A DNA stretch of 64,000 bases, taken from Acanthochromis polyacanthus. Lineage: Eukaryota > Chordata > Actinopteri > Pomacentridae. Both the position numbers and the translations under genes were made by a program. Location of the stretch: NCBI RefSeq assembly GCF_021347895.1, contig NC_067129.1:28991690-29055689 (forward strand), given 5' to 3'. This document shows positions 46,001 through 58,219 of this stretch, in pieces. Under the pieces are notes generated by a model. The model had not been told where the DNA came from. It searched no databases and worked only from the letters and a program-made list of their open reading frames with translations. The first letter of the stretch is position 1. The number at the start of each line of letters is the position of its first letter.

Positions 46001-46960
46001 ATTAAATGTTAATTTCCGTTGGAACTGAAGCGTCACACTGGAAGTTCAAACGCTTTGCTTTTTCTCTTCATTTGTAGACTTGTTTGTGCAAAAATCAGTC
46101 CCTCAAATGGAGCCTCTGATAGGTTGTTGTGAGCCTGTTATTCTGACAAAGCGACGACAAGATCAAGTAAATCCACATGGACGAACACGTCACTCGTATT
46201 AGCGTAACGTTGGCTCATGAAGACGTGTGCAAACAGCCGTTACAACACTTTAACATGCTCGTCCTGTTTCCATTTAATGTCCTGAAACCATCCAACTTGT
46301 CAAAGGAATTTTCTCCACTCGAAATTAGCTTCCCCTAATGAAAAATTAATTTGTTATTATGAGCACAGTTGGTGCCTGAAGCGCTGCCTGTGAGCTCGAG
46401 ATTTTAAAGCCTTGAATGCACTCGGCTTGAAAACAAATGGATTCCAGGCCACAAGAAATTGGACGTATCCATTAAAGTGATGCCGAAAACGGAGTCCGAC
46501 CATTTGTCTGCAGCTGACAACATCGGTTCAGAGCGGCGCTGATGGCTGACGCTGTGCTCGGTATCAGGACAGAATAACTCCACTTGACAATAATCATGGG
46601 ATCCCATCTAGTCAATGGGTGCATTTACCACAAATGCCTGTGCAGAGATTGGGCAATTTTCTGTCTCGCAGATCCTCCTGTAATGGCCGTGAAATTGATT
46701 TTGCAGAGCCGAGGTGAGAATTGGTGACAGCTGAAACTTTACCGGAGGGGACAGCTGATATTGTGAAAGAACGAGTTGGAACATTCAGACAGAATGTGAT
46801 GTTTCATCAAAGGAAACGGGCCGTGAAGTTATTCACAATGTGCCACTTCTGTCTTTAACAAAACCTTCAACCAATCTGACTGAATCTCAGCTGCATTAAC
46901 TGTTTTTAGATCAGCAGTCAGGTTGTAACCCTGCAGCTCTACGGCACCATTTGACCCACC
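46001..46960. other. Non-repetitive stretch, no gene seen; possible conserved non-coding
   Basis: Mixed composition with homeobox-like ttaatttgttatt and aattag motifs. The minus frame 46404-46607 has no recognisable domain. Confidence 0.3.
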
Positions 46961-48562
46961 TCATATCATGATACTACCACCACCGTGCTTCACATCATGA
47001 TGCTGCCACCACCATGCTTCACGTCATGATGCTGCCACCACCGTGCTTCACGTCATGATGCTGCCACCACCGTGCTTCACGTCATGATGCCGCCACCACC
47101 GTGCTTCACATCATGATGCTGCCACCACCGTGCTTCACGTCATGATACTGCCACCACCGTGCTTCACATCATGATACTGCCACCACCGTGCTTCACGTCA
47201 TGATGCCGCCACCACCATGCTTCACGTCATGATGCCGCCACCACCGTGCTTCACGTCATGATGCCGCCACCACCGTGCTTCACATCATGATGCTGCCACC
47301 ACCGTGCTTCACGTCATGATGCCGCCACCACCGTGCTTCACGTCATGATGCCGCCACCACCGTGCTTCACGTCATGATGCCGCCACCACCGTGCTTCACG
47401 TCATGATGCCGCCACCACCATGCTTCACGTCATGATGCCGCCTCCACCGTGCTTCACGTCATGATGCCGCCTCCACCGTGCTTCACGTCATGATGCCGCC
47501 ACCACCGTGCTTCACGTCATGATGCCGCCACCACCGTGCTTCACGTCATGATGCCGCCACCACCGTGCTTCACGTCATGATGCCGCAACCACCGTGCTTC
47601 ACGTCATGATGCCGCCACCACCGTGCTTCACGTCATGATGCCGCCACCACCGTGCTTCACGTCATGATGCCGCAACCACCGTGCTTCACGTCATGATGCC
47701 GCCACCACCGTGCTTCACGTCATGATGCCGCCACCACCGTGCTTCACGTCATGATGCCGCCACCACCGTGCTTCACGTCATGATGCCGCCACCACCGTGC
47801 TTCACGTCATGATGCCGCCACCACCGTGCTTCACGTCATGATGCTGCCACCACCATGCTTCACGTTATGATGCTGCCTCCACTGTACTTCACGTCATGAT
47901 GCCGCCACCACCGTGCTTCACGTCATGATGCCGCAACCACCGTGCTTCACGTCATGATACCGCCACCACCGTGCTTCACGTCATGATGCCGCCACCACCG
48001 TACTTCACGTCATGATGCCGCCACCACCATGCTTCACGTCATGATGCCGCCACCACCGTGCTTCACGTTATGATGCTGCCTCCACCGTACTTCACGTCAT
48101 GATGCCGCCACCACCGTGCTTCACGTCATGATGCCGCCACCACCGTGCTTCACGTCATGATGCCGCCACCACCGTGCTTCACGTCATGATGCCGCAACCA
48201 CCGTGCTTCACGTCATGATACCGCCACCACCGTGCTTCACGTCATGATGCCGCCACCACCGTGCTTCACATCATGATGCCGCCACCACCGTGCTTCACGT
48301 CATGATGCCGCCACCACCGTGCTTCACGTCATGATGCCGCCACCACCGTGCTTCACGTCATGATGCCGCCACCACCGTGCTTCACGTCATGATGCCGCCA
48401 CCACCGTGCTTCACGTCATGATGCCGCCACCACCGTGCTTCACGTCATGATGCCGCCACCACCGTGCTTCACGTCATGATACCGCCACCACCGTGCTTCA
48501 CGTTATGATGCCGCCTCCACCGTGCTTCACGTCATGATGCTGCCTCCACCGTACTTCACATC
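46961..48562 (+). repeat. 29-bp minisatellite, array B (about 55 units), CpG-rich variant
   Basis: Most units read cttcacgtcatgatgccgcc then accaccgtg. Compared with array A each typical unit has three extra CpGs (cacg, ccgcc, accgtg instead of caca, ctgcc, accatg). Every such unit includes tgacgtga on the minus strand and a ggtggtggcgg run. Non-coding. Confidence 0.95.
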
Positions 48563-49639
48563 AATCTTTTTTTATGTGAATCTTTCATTTTCATTTATTT
48601 TGCTTTTTTTGGTCACATTTAGCTTCTATTGTTTAGTGTCTGTGCTTCTTTAGACCTCCAGTAGCAGCAGGCAGATGTATTTAGCAAATAAACCCCAGAT
48701 AAGACCGGTAACGAACAGCACATAAAGGCAGCGATTATCTGAGAAACGAGAAGCATCTAAAAGCTAAAGAGTTTTGAGTTGGTGGAAGTAGGTTTAATAT
48801 TAGGTTTATGCTTCCTTCTAATCATTTCTCCAGCTGTCATTGGAGAAATGATGCTTTAGTGTTTCAGCTCAGAGAATCTCCTCACTGATCCATCTCTTTT
48901 TCATTGCAAATCTGCAGATTTATTAAAAGTGTTTCGACCAAACTGCTCACTGGGCTTTGTCACAAAATCAGCGAAATCCTGTCCTCATTGGTGTTTTGTT
49001 CTCGTTGGATTTCACTGTTTTATTTATCATGATATCAGAGATGAGAAGTGAGATGAGATGTTTGGAAAGAGGTCAGATTCTGCTTTTATCCCTTCAGTCC
49101 TTTGTGTTGACTGCCGGTAATGACGGCTGAATTATCCGTCTCTGCTCCCACTGTTCGTTTGCGGTGATATATCGGAGAGAAGGCAGAAATAATTCAAAGT
49201 GCAGGTGGACGTTGGATTGGTTAATTGGAAAATGAGCAGGGGGAAATGAAACGGGGTGAAAATCAAAGGATCTGTCAGCAGCCAGACTGAATTATTACCC
49301 CGAAGCTGCAGATCCAAAGCTGCTCTGCACCAGAAATTACAGCTATTCATCCGTCTGTCTGGATGCAATCGGCGTTTCATAAACACGGCGGACGGTGTGA
49401 TCCATGAAGCTCAGGTTTATTAAAATCTGAGAGGTTTGAAGGCGTCACAGTGTTTCTGTTAGACGCTGTCAAGACGAACAAAAACAGAACTGCTGCTCCA
49501 GAAAAGGAATAAAAAGCTTTTATCATCTGTTTTTTTTTTCATTCAACGTTTAGAAAAATCAAAGACTCTCATAATGTTTCTGATAAATAGAGTCAATCTT
49601 TAGTCCTTTAAGATGAAGTTTGTTAGACTTGTGCTAAGA
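48563..49639. other. Non-repetitive stretch, no gene seen
   Basis: The minus frame 49132-49386 lacks domains. No transposon ends were found. Confidence 0.35.
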
Positions 49640-50760
49640 TTTGAACTTGCTGAAGTTATTTTGCATCATTATGTGGTCATTTTGAATAATTTTTTGGTTA
49701 TTTTGCATTAATTTTGGTCATTTTGTAAAATATTATGGTTATTTTGCATCATTTTGCCTCACTTTTAGTCATTTTCTTTCACAGATTGGTTTGCATCCAT
49801 TTGCGTTCATTTTGCATCACTTTCGGTTGTTATGCATCAAATTTAGGTTGCTTGAATCAAATTTTCGTGGTTTTCTGTCACATTTTTGGTCATTTTCTGT
49901 AAAATTTGGGTGGTTTTGTTTAATATTTTTCTTTTTTTCATGTGATTTTGTCCTCTTGTTTTTCTTGTTGTGTGTCGTTTCATCATTTAGTGTCTCGTTT
50001 TGATCCTTTCAGGTGTCTTTGAGAATGAAACTATGATACATTTCATAATGTTGAAGCTGTTGTAGATGTAAAACTGATCTGGTGTCAATTTTTATCAGAA
50101 CTCAAATGTGTTTTTATGATTTTATGGATCTTTGTTGACATTTTGTGCTTATTTTCAATCCCTTTTTGATCATTTTATGTCTCATTTGAATCCTTTTATG
50201 TTTTTTGTGGTTGTTTTGCGTGTCTTTATGGGCGTTTTTGTTTCATTTTAGTGATTTTGTGGCACATTTTGGGGCATGTTTTGTGTCTTTGTGGCTGTTT
50301 TTGTCCAGTTTTGGTCATTTTATGTGTCGTATTAATCATTTTGTGTCTTTTTAATAATTTTCCATCTCTTTTGTTTGCCATTTAGTTCATTTTGTGTTCC
50401 TTTATGCTTTTTTGTTCCATTTTGGTAGTTCTGTGTCTGATGATTTTTTGCATCTTTGTTCTCAGTCTTTGTGTTTATTTTCTGTCCCTTTTTGGTCATT
50501 TTGTGTCTCATACTGATAATTTTTTCTGTCATTGTGGCAATGTTTTGTCTCATATTGTTTATTTTAAGGATTTTACATCTCCTTGTTGCTGTTATCTGGT
50601 TATTTTTGGTTCTATTTTGGTCAATTTGTGTCTCATAGCTATAATTTTGTGTATTTTGTGGTTATTTTGCATGTCTTTTTTGGCCTTTTTGTTCCATTTT
50701 AGTCATTTGTGGCACATTTTGGGACATGTTGGCTGTTTTGTCCAGTTTTGGTGATTTTGT
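49640..50760 (-). repeat. R3 copy, minus orientation, with long periodic tail
   Basis: The part at about 49970-50110 is the reverse complement of the R3 middle (ttctgataaaaattgacacc, agatcagtttt, aaagacacctgaaaggatca). The flanks are cattttgtgtctcattttga-type repeats, the complement of the agacacaaaatga tail. The overlapping plus frames at 50392-50754 are Phe/Leu/Val-rich translations of the repeat. Confidence 0.7.
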
Positions 50761-51859
50761 GCTTTCGTCTGGTGGGATGGAGGTGGAACATTCCTGCAGA
50801 GCGGAACACCAGGACTCTGTAATAAAACACGTCAGATTCAATCACCACAGCTGGAGGACGCCTTGTCGGGTCTCGACCACCTTCCAGCGAGTTATCGATT
50901 CCCCAGCGGCGCCTCCTGATGCTTATTAACCCCGCCGGCCCAGAGGGGAAAACGCTGGATTCCCGTGAAGAGAAAAGCAGCGAAACAGACGAAGCAGCGA
51001 AGCGTGAAAGCCGCCTGGAAGAAAATGTCAAATTAAACTGGGAGCGTGACGTGCAAACATGGAGAATTTAAAGCTGCCGCCGTCTGAGAAATTATCTCTG
51101 ACCGAAACGAGCTGAATCATCAGCTGAAGAAACATTACTTCTGCTCTCCGGACAAATTCTGAAGCAGAAAATCTCCTCTTCAAACATGCTGGAGTCCGTT
51201 CAGAGCGCCGGGGGGCTTCGTTGTGGCCGGCGGGGAGAAAACGAGGCCTCTGGATAAAAGAGTCCAACCCGGCGGCTCGCATTCATTTCCACGTTCGGTC
51301 ACAGTGGAGCAGCTGGAGGAGAGAAAAAACACAAATACACGAACGTTTACTGCACATGTGTGTGTTTAAAGCTGCTGGAGGCACTTTAAAAATGTATTTA
51401 AAAACACACTCGCTCTGGGAGTTTATTTGGGAACAGCAGGATTAAAAATCACATCCAGAATACAACAAAAAATACGACTTTATGCAGACGATGTGAGACT
51501 GTGCTGACATGTCACGCTTACAGATGATTGTGGAAAAATGATGAAACTATTTCATAAAGACCAAATGAAAGGATGTAAATAAAGATCCAAGGATGTAGAA
51601 ATCAGTCAGTTCATAGAAAATAATCAGGATTTTTGACTAAGAATCTGTGTTCATGAACCACAATGTTTGCTGAATTTTTTACAATAAATCTAAGTTTTAG
51701 TACAGAGAATATTTATATTTTATATGGAGACTAAAACATTGTGAAAACTTCACTATACTTATGTAATTTTTTTCCATGACAGTAGATTATTTTTTTTCAT
51801 GATTTTTTTCAGGTAGTTACTTTTAAGAAATTCATTCATTCAACAATATATTTTTTGGA
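50761..51859. other. Non-repetitive, partly GC-rich stretch, no gene seen
   Basis: 50770-51300 is GC-moderate and non-repetitive with frames on both strands and no domain; it could be conserved non-coding. The remainder is AT-rich. Confidence 0.3.
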
Positions 51860-52210
51860 TTATTTATTTGATTATGCTTATATTTTTATTATGTTATTAT
51901 ATATTAAAATAAGTTTTTATGTTTAGATATTTTTATGGTATATTATTTTTTTTATAGTTTTTATTATATTTTTTATATATTTTATTCCTTTGTAAAGTGT
52001 CCTTGAGTTCTTTGAACGGCGCTTTACATAAAATGCATTATCATTATCATTATTATTTTTTTATTATTATTATTATTATTATATTACCATATATTAGAAT
52101 GCATTTTTAAATGTAGACGTTTTTATTATATTATTTTATATAACAATCACTTTTTTATTTATATATATATTACTAATACTATTATTATTATTATTATTAT
52201 TATTTGCATT
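51860..52210 (+). repeat. Probable LINE 3' tail with (att)n repeats
   Basis: Around 51985-52060 the phrase ttgtaaagtgtccttgagtt, gaacggcgctttacataaaatg and then cattat/tatt repeats resembles the 3' end of L2-like fish LINEs, which end in short tandem repeats. No reverse transcriptase sequence is attached. The surrounding AT-rich tracts are low-complexity. Confidence 0.5.
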
Positions 52211-53433
52211 TTTAAAATATTCTTCTTGTTATTATTGCATTATATGTATTTATATTTTCAGATCAAGTTTTGTCTATTTTAAATTGCAGATGTCTATTTG
52301 TAATTACAGTATTTAAATATGTGAAATAAAAAGAATTGATTTACGTTTAACTTCCCTTCAATATTAAGTTTCTGATCATTATTATTGATTATTGTTTTTA
52401 TTATGTCAACCAAACTGATTAAATAATGTTTGAAAGTTAATAGTTTTATCTAAATAAACAAACCTGTATTTTTAACCTACGATAATGCATTTCAGTGGTG
52501 AATTACTGTTTCATCTGCAGGGCTTCGTCACATTGCACCGTATTTCTAACCCACTGAGGATTTACAGCTTGTTTCAGGTTGAAAATCTTCAGCTAACACT
52601 TCACTGAGGAAAAAAAGAAAAAAATCTCATTATTTCAGAATGTAAAATCAGACTGATGGCGAGAAAATGCAGCTTCTGAGTCCGTTTGACGTCAGACATC
52701 AGACCCTTGTCACTCCGCTGTACCACCACTGATTCAGGCCTGCAGATGACGAACGCTTTCCCGCTGATGAGAGCTCCTCCAAAGAGCTCCTTCAAAGGCC
52801 CGGCCGAGCCTGAAGAGCCTCCTGGTGTAATTCACCTGCACAAACCTCAGCATGTTCGCCTCCACGCATAGCTACCAGTGATCAGGAGGTGAAGACGAGC
52901 TCAGAAAGGCCGAGAAGATTGTGTTTTCCTGCCAGAAGCCAAAGGAAAATTGTGAACATGTTCAGAAAACACAAAGCTGTGAAGTAGTTAGGACCAAACA
53001 AGGCGACGTGTAGAAATAAATGGCCTGTTTTCACATTTTAATTTAAAAAAAAAAAAACAAGTGCAATCCATAATAATATGAAGAAATGCCACAATAAACA
53101 TGTAAATGACTCAGCATTGACAGACATTATTAACAGATTGTACAAACAAGAAGAAAATGAATTACAATATGTAAAAACACCACCTTAAACATGATGTTCT
53201 AAATGATAAAACTCAACTAAAGCATTGAAAAAAAAGGCTCAGAACATTCAGAAAACATCCAGAAAACCAAAATAGGACAGAAGCAGAAAACTTTAGTGTA
53301 AAAAAAACAGATAAATAAAGATCAATTATCTATTTTAATACAGTGTCCTTATTAGTTTCATTTCTATGAAGGTTTTACAGATTTGTGGATGTGTTTGTAT
53401 GCTTTAGATAAACAGGTTTTAATTCTAAAATAG
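52211..53433. other. Non-repetitive stretch, no gene seen
   Basis: The 52490-52930 part is mixed composition with an open plus frame (52686-52871) and an opposing minus frame (52601-52795). No domain or paired splice sites convinced me. Confidence 0.35.
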
Positions 53434-54475
53434 TAAAAGTATTCACCTCTCTTGGAAGTTGTCATTTTACTGCTTTTTCAGCGTTAAATCATCGGAGGAG
53501 TCATGGTGTCTTGGTGGCCAACCTCACTACTCTCCTCCGAGCATGTCCACTACATGTTTGAATATAAAACGTATTTGTCTGTTTTGAACGTTTTCTACTT
53601 TTATTGCTTTTTGAAATTAAATCTCAGTCAGGAGGACTCATAGGTGTCTTGGTGGCCACTTTCACTAGTCTCCACATAGTATGGTCACTAAGCTTATGAA
53701 GATGTCCTGTTCAAGGCACATTTATGCTTTTTATATTTTAAATATAACATACATTGAAACCTATAAAAAGTATTTCCCACCTTTAATGTTCTCTCCTTTA
53801 ATCGCTTTTTAAAATTAAATCATTGTTCAGGGGGAGTCATAGATGTCTTGGTGGCCAACCTTTCATATCTCCTTTCAGTATGGCCTCTAAGTTTTGGAGG
53901 ACGGTTGGGTCAAGTCGGATTCATGGTTTTATGTTTTAGATAGAGATGATTGTGGTTACCTAAAAAATATATATTCATCCATCTTGGAAGTTTTCTTCTT
54001 TCATTGCCTTTCAACACTGAATCAAGGTCAGAAAGAATCATAGGTGTCTTGGTGGCCACCTTCACTAGTCTCCTGCTAACAAGGTCACTAAGTCTTTGAA
54101 TAAAAGTATTCACCCCTCTTGAACGCTGCTTTTCAAAAATTAAATCATAGTCAAACAGAGTCATATGTGTCTTGGTGGCCGCCTTCACTGGTCTCCTAGT
54201 ATGGTCACCAAGTTTTTGAGGTCAGCCTGGTCAAGACAGATTCATGCTTTAATTTTTTTTAGATGGAAATGTTTTCCTTTGTGCTTATCTAAAGAAAAAA
54301 AACAGTCACTCCTCTTTTGTTTTTGTACTTTGTTGCTTATTAGCATTGAATCATAGTTAGGAGGAGTCATAGGTGTCTTGGTGGCCGCCTTCAATAGCCT
54401 CCTTCTAGTATTTGAGTATAAAAAATAGCCACCCATTTTAATTAAGCACATAAAAACCAAATTTCTTTATTAAAG
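53434..54475 (+). repeat. Tandem array of about 165-bp units derived from Tc1 element ends
   Basis: Each unit begins with a TIR-like segment (taaaagtattcaccTctctt-type, at about 53434, 53570, 53760, 53960, 54105, 54285, 54415) and continues with gtgtcttggtggcc (53507, 53648, 53843, 54044, 54168, 54371), cactagtctcc and tatggtcactaag. The tcttggtggcc segment also occurs at 45495 in the decayed Tc1 element, so the unit is a Tc1 end joined to an internal piece, then amplified. Non-coding. Confidence 0.75.
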
Positions 54476-55394
54476 TTACATTTAAAAATGTATATTTTGT
54501 CATTATTATATTTTTATTCTATAAATTATTTTTGATTTAATTTATTTTATTTGCTAATCTTATTCTATTTTCCTCTCTATTTATTTACTTATTTATTTCA
54601 TTCATGCACTATTAATATAATTACTTCTAGCCCTGTCCTTATGGTTTTACCCTCTATTTCCATGTTCTTCTTGGCCTTTTTGGTCCTTCTGTTATTTTTA
54701 TGTTGCTGTATTGATTAAGTTTGATAACATTTTATCATGTTTGGCTCCATTTCTTTTTTAAGAGGCGTCATATGAATAAAGTTACACCGACATATTTAAA
54801 AACAGCCAACATACTCCAGTTAAATTCTTATTTACAGGGACTGTTGGAGCAGCAGACGAACACACTGGAATCTAAATGAGGTTCCTGTGTGCTGCTGTGT
54901 TTGACGGGTTCTCAGTAATCCTGCTCACCGGTAGAACCGAGGTTTGCTTCGGGGGAACGTCTTCATGTAGAACAGCCGCTGATCGAATTATTACCTGGAT
55001 GATCTGACCTGCTCGCTGTTTTGTAGCTCACCAGCCACTCGGCGTAAACAAATCTGCTGGAAAACAACCTCCTGCCCCCGGACAGCACCGACCAGAGCTC
55101 CGACATCGTTCTGTCACCAGGTTGTTTATTTACCGGAACATCAGCAGCAGGGAAAGCATCGATGTGTGGAACTTCACGTTCATGGAGCACCAGAAGACAG
55201 AAGACACTGGACATGTAGAGACACTGAAAGGACTTCTGAGGATTTCCTTTCTGCAAATGATGACTTTTGCATGAATTGTGTTTTAAATTATCACCAGTTT
55301 CTCTGTCCAGTATTAATTTACAGCATCTGTGTGAGAACATGAGGGCAAAAACGATGATGTTAAAGTTCAACAACAAGGAAGGTGTTTGTCGCTC
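54476..55394. other. AT-rich tract then non-repetitive stretch, no gene seen
   Basis: 54480-54790 is AT-rich with tttattt runs and an aataaag near 54775, perhaps the tail of an unrecognised retroelement. 54963-55376 holds a 137-codon minus frame without motifs. Confidence 0.3.
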
Positions 55395-56900
55395 TGCACG
55401 TACAATAACAACATATAGATGCTTATGAACTTTAGTTTTTGTTTCCTACCAATGAATCCACATCAAGATTTAGTCAAAATAGCAAAAAAAAATGGAACCT
55501 TGTCTTGCCAAACTTGTTTTACATCAGATTCTACTGATGTTAGAGCCTCAAAAGTTGGTGAAATGTCCACAAAAGGCTGTGTTTTAGTAGAAATATGGAT
55601 CCATCCATTTATATAGACACTTACAGGAACTTTATGGGGCCACTATACATCTTTTGTTTGGAAAACTTGGCACTTTTCCCCATTTTTAATGGCCAACAAT
55701 AAAACAAACTGTCCTCTACTGAATCCATCTAATCATCCTGATCTACTGGAATCTACTCTGTTTGTGTTCTCGCTAAGTTCCACAGCTGCAAGAGCTTTAT
55801 TTTGGATTCCTTTTATAATTGTGTGTCATTTTGGATAAATCTTAAGTAATTGTGGACAAATTTCAAGTTGTTTGGGACACATTTTGAGTCTTTTTGGATT
55901 CTACTGATGTTAGAGGCTCAGACGTTGGTGAGATGTCGACCAAAGGCTGGATTTTAGTAGTATAGTAGAATATACACTTACAGGAACTTTATGGGAACAC
56001 AGTACTGTCCTGGTTTCAGTATTTTGTGTATTTCCCATCTTTAAGGACCAAAATAAAATTAAAAAAAACAGCTGTCTTTTGCTGGAGCCATTCATTGTAT
56101 TCTCACCAAACACCACGGCTGTGGGAGTGATGTCTTGAATTCAGTTCTAGTTTTTTAGTCATTTTGGACATTTTTTTGACAAATTCATTCATTTTGTGTT
56201 ATTTTGCATGACTTTGTGTTTTGTTTTTTATCATTTTGTTGTCTAATTTTTGTTTTGTGTCACATTTGTGTTGCCTTGTGATGGCTTTGTGTTGTTTTGT
56301 GTCTTGTTTTTGTCATTCTTTTGAGTCATTTTGGATAAATTTTGAATCCTTCTGGAAGAGTTTGCAGTCGTTTTGGATACCAGTTTTGCGTCTTTTTTGT
56401 CATTTTGAGTCTTGTTTTCATCGTTTTGTATCTCGTTTGTCTTTTGCATCTCATTTGCGATGCTTTGTGTTGCATTTTTGTTGCTTTGTGTCTTGTTTGT
56501 GTCATTTTGTGGTGTTTTTGGATGGATTTCAAGTCATTCTGGACAAATTTTTGGTCATTCAGTCAGTTTTCCAGTTAAAAGAGCCACAAACTGGAACCCT
56601 GTCTTTCCACAGTTGTTACACATCAGATTCTACTGATGTTAGAGCCGCAAAAGTTGTCGACCAAAGACTCTATTTCAGTAGAAAATATGGATCCATCCAT
56701 TTATATAGATGTACAGGGATGTTTTGGAGACCCAGTGCCATCCTAATTGGAATATTTTTCACTGTTTTCCATTTTCAAGAGCAACTTATTATCATCCATT
56801 GCTGTCATTGAGTCATTTTGGACAATTTTAATCTTATTTTGGTCAAATTTTAGGCATTTTGAATGAGTTTGAAATTGTTCTTGGAAAATTGTACTAATTT
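55395..56900 (+). repeat. R1 copy with three partial monomers and an R3-like tract
   Basis: 5' module at 55395-55490, monomers with cores at 55535, about 55905 and 56635, 3' module phrases at 55700-55790 and 56070-56130. Between monomers lies a cattttgtgttgttttgtg-type periodic tract (56160-56560) of the R3 tail kind. Long frames here (56221-56811 and overlapping ones on both strands) are products of this low-complexity sequence. Confidence 0.7.
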
Positions 56901-58217
56901 TGCAGGTTTCAACTCAAACGAGTGAAAACTGAAAATGTGTGCCAAATTTCCCACCAATGAAATTCTGCATGTGTTAAAGAAGGTTCTGTTCGTTTCCTCG
57001 TCCAACCCTCTGACCCTCAGTGAGTCCTGATCGGTCAAACTCATCTCCAACTGGACGACGTTTCCACACCAGACTGACTCGCTGAGCAAACATTTAAGAT
57101 GTGGGCGATGATTCAAAGAACAAAAGTCGGATTTCCACACGTTATCTGCCACTGTACCCAATGAATATGTGGTTACTTCAGCTTCAGTGCTTTTTTGTTT
57201 TTCTATACAAGTACACAAATATTCTTTCAAACAGCAAATATTCAGCTGCTTTAACTTCACTTCACTGTGCAGAGAACAACATGTGATTCGCCTCCTTTTC
57301 ACCAAAACATTAAATGCACCTTTGAGCCCTGCAGAGAAGCATCTGCATTTTTCTGGTCCTCATTTCATCGTTTTTCTCTCTCATTCATCACTTGTGTGCG
57401 ACACCAACCAAACACAATAAGCAGGCAGCTGTCGAGGTCATTTTTTCTGTAATAAAAACAAATAAAATGAAAACTGTGGAGCTGCTGCTGAAATCTATAA
57501 ATGATCAACAGTCTTTCTTCTCCGTCCATGTTTGCACTTGACATCCTCACCTCAGCTTTACTCTTTAAAGCGCCACTTTCACAAACAAAGCTGCTGCAAT
57601 TAAAAGAAGTTATGCAATGAAATGAAAGTGTGCAGGCTCGTGTCTAAGTCATCCTTGTGTTGGTCTTTGAAGGTGTTCCTTTAAAATTGTAGCTGAAAAT
57701 TAGACTAATTTTCTGAGATCTTGTCTAAAACACCAGGTGATGAACCTCTTCAGTGAATTGTAGAGGATGGAAGGAGGTCTGTTGGTGCTGTTTTTTTCTC
57801 CACAAACACAATTTCCTCCTTTCTGCTCGGAACACTTCAAATGTAAATTGGGTTCAGGTCTGCAGTGGATTGTTGGTTCTGAAAAACACGTCCAGCTGCT
57901 TCGTTCATCCGACTCCCTCCGACAGATCCAGATGTTCCGGAGCAGCAGAGACGAAGACCCACCAGTTCTATTCCCAGTCCTGAAGCCGTCCAGATGGCGG
58001 CTTTCATCAAAGGAGCCTCTGATTTGATTTCGCATCAGTAATTTCCACCAGTCATCAAAGAGGGTCAATAATTTAATAAAGCAAAAAAGTTCAATTAGGA
58101 GGAACACTTATCACAAGTTTTCCATCCTTCTACTCAATGATTGTGATTTTTCCTGCTGTGAAGTCGACATTTCTGCTCTTTGAAACCATCAAAGCCGATA
58201 GGAACATTGTTTGAAAC
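56901..58217. other. Non-repetitive stretch, no gene seen; possible conserved non-coding
   Basis: Frames of 60-150 codons occur on both strands (56850-57305 minus, 57700-58107 minus, 57753-58027 plus) and overlap each other. I found no domain, signal peptide or splice-bounded exon. Confidence 0.3.
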
Positions 58218-58219
58218 TG

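Noticed and set aside
43220..48562. CRISPR-like array with 29-bp repeats
   Set aside because: Units are directly adjacent without spacers, there are no cas genes, and the unit derives from transposase codons in a eukaryotic genome.
50392..50754. Possible membrane protein (120 codons, hydrophobic)
   Set aside because: The hydrophobic string is a translation of cattttgtgtctcattt repeats in the R3 tail.
56221..56811. 196-codon plus-strand frame with apparent hydrophobic segments
   Set aside because: The Phe/Leu/Val/Cys-rich stretches are translations of the cattttgtgtt periodic tract, and the end is R1 monomer sequence. Overlapping frames on both strands are equally open.
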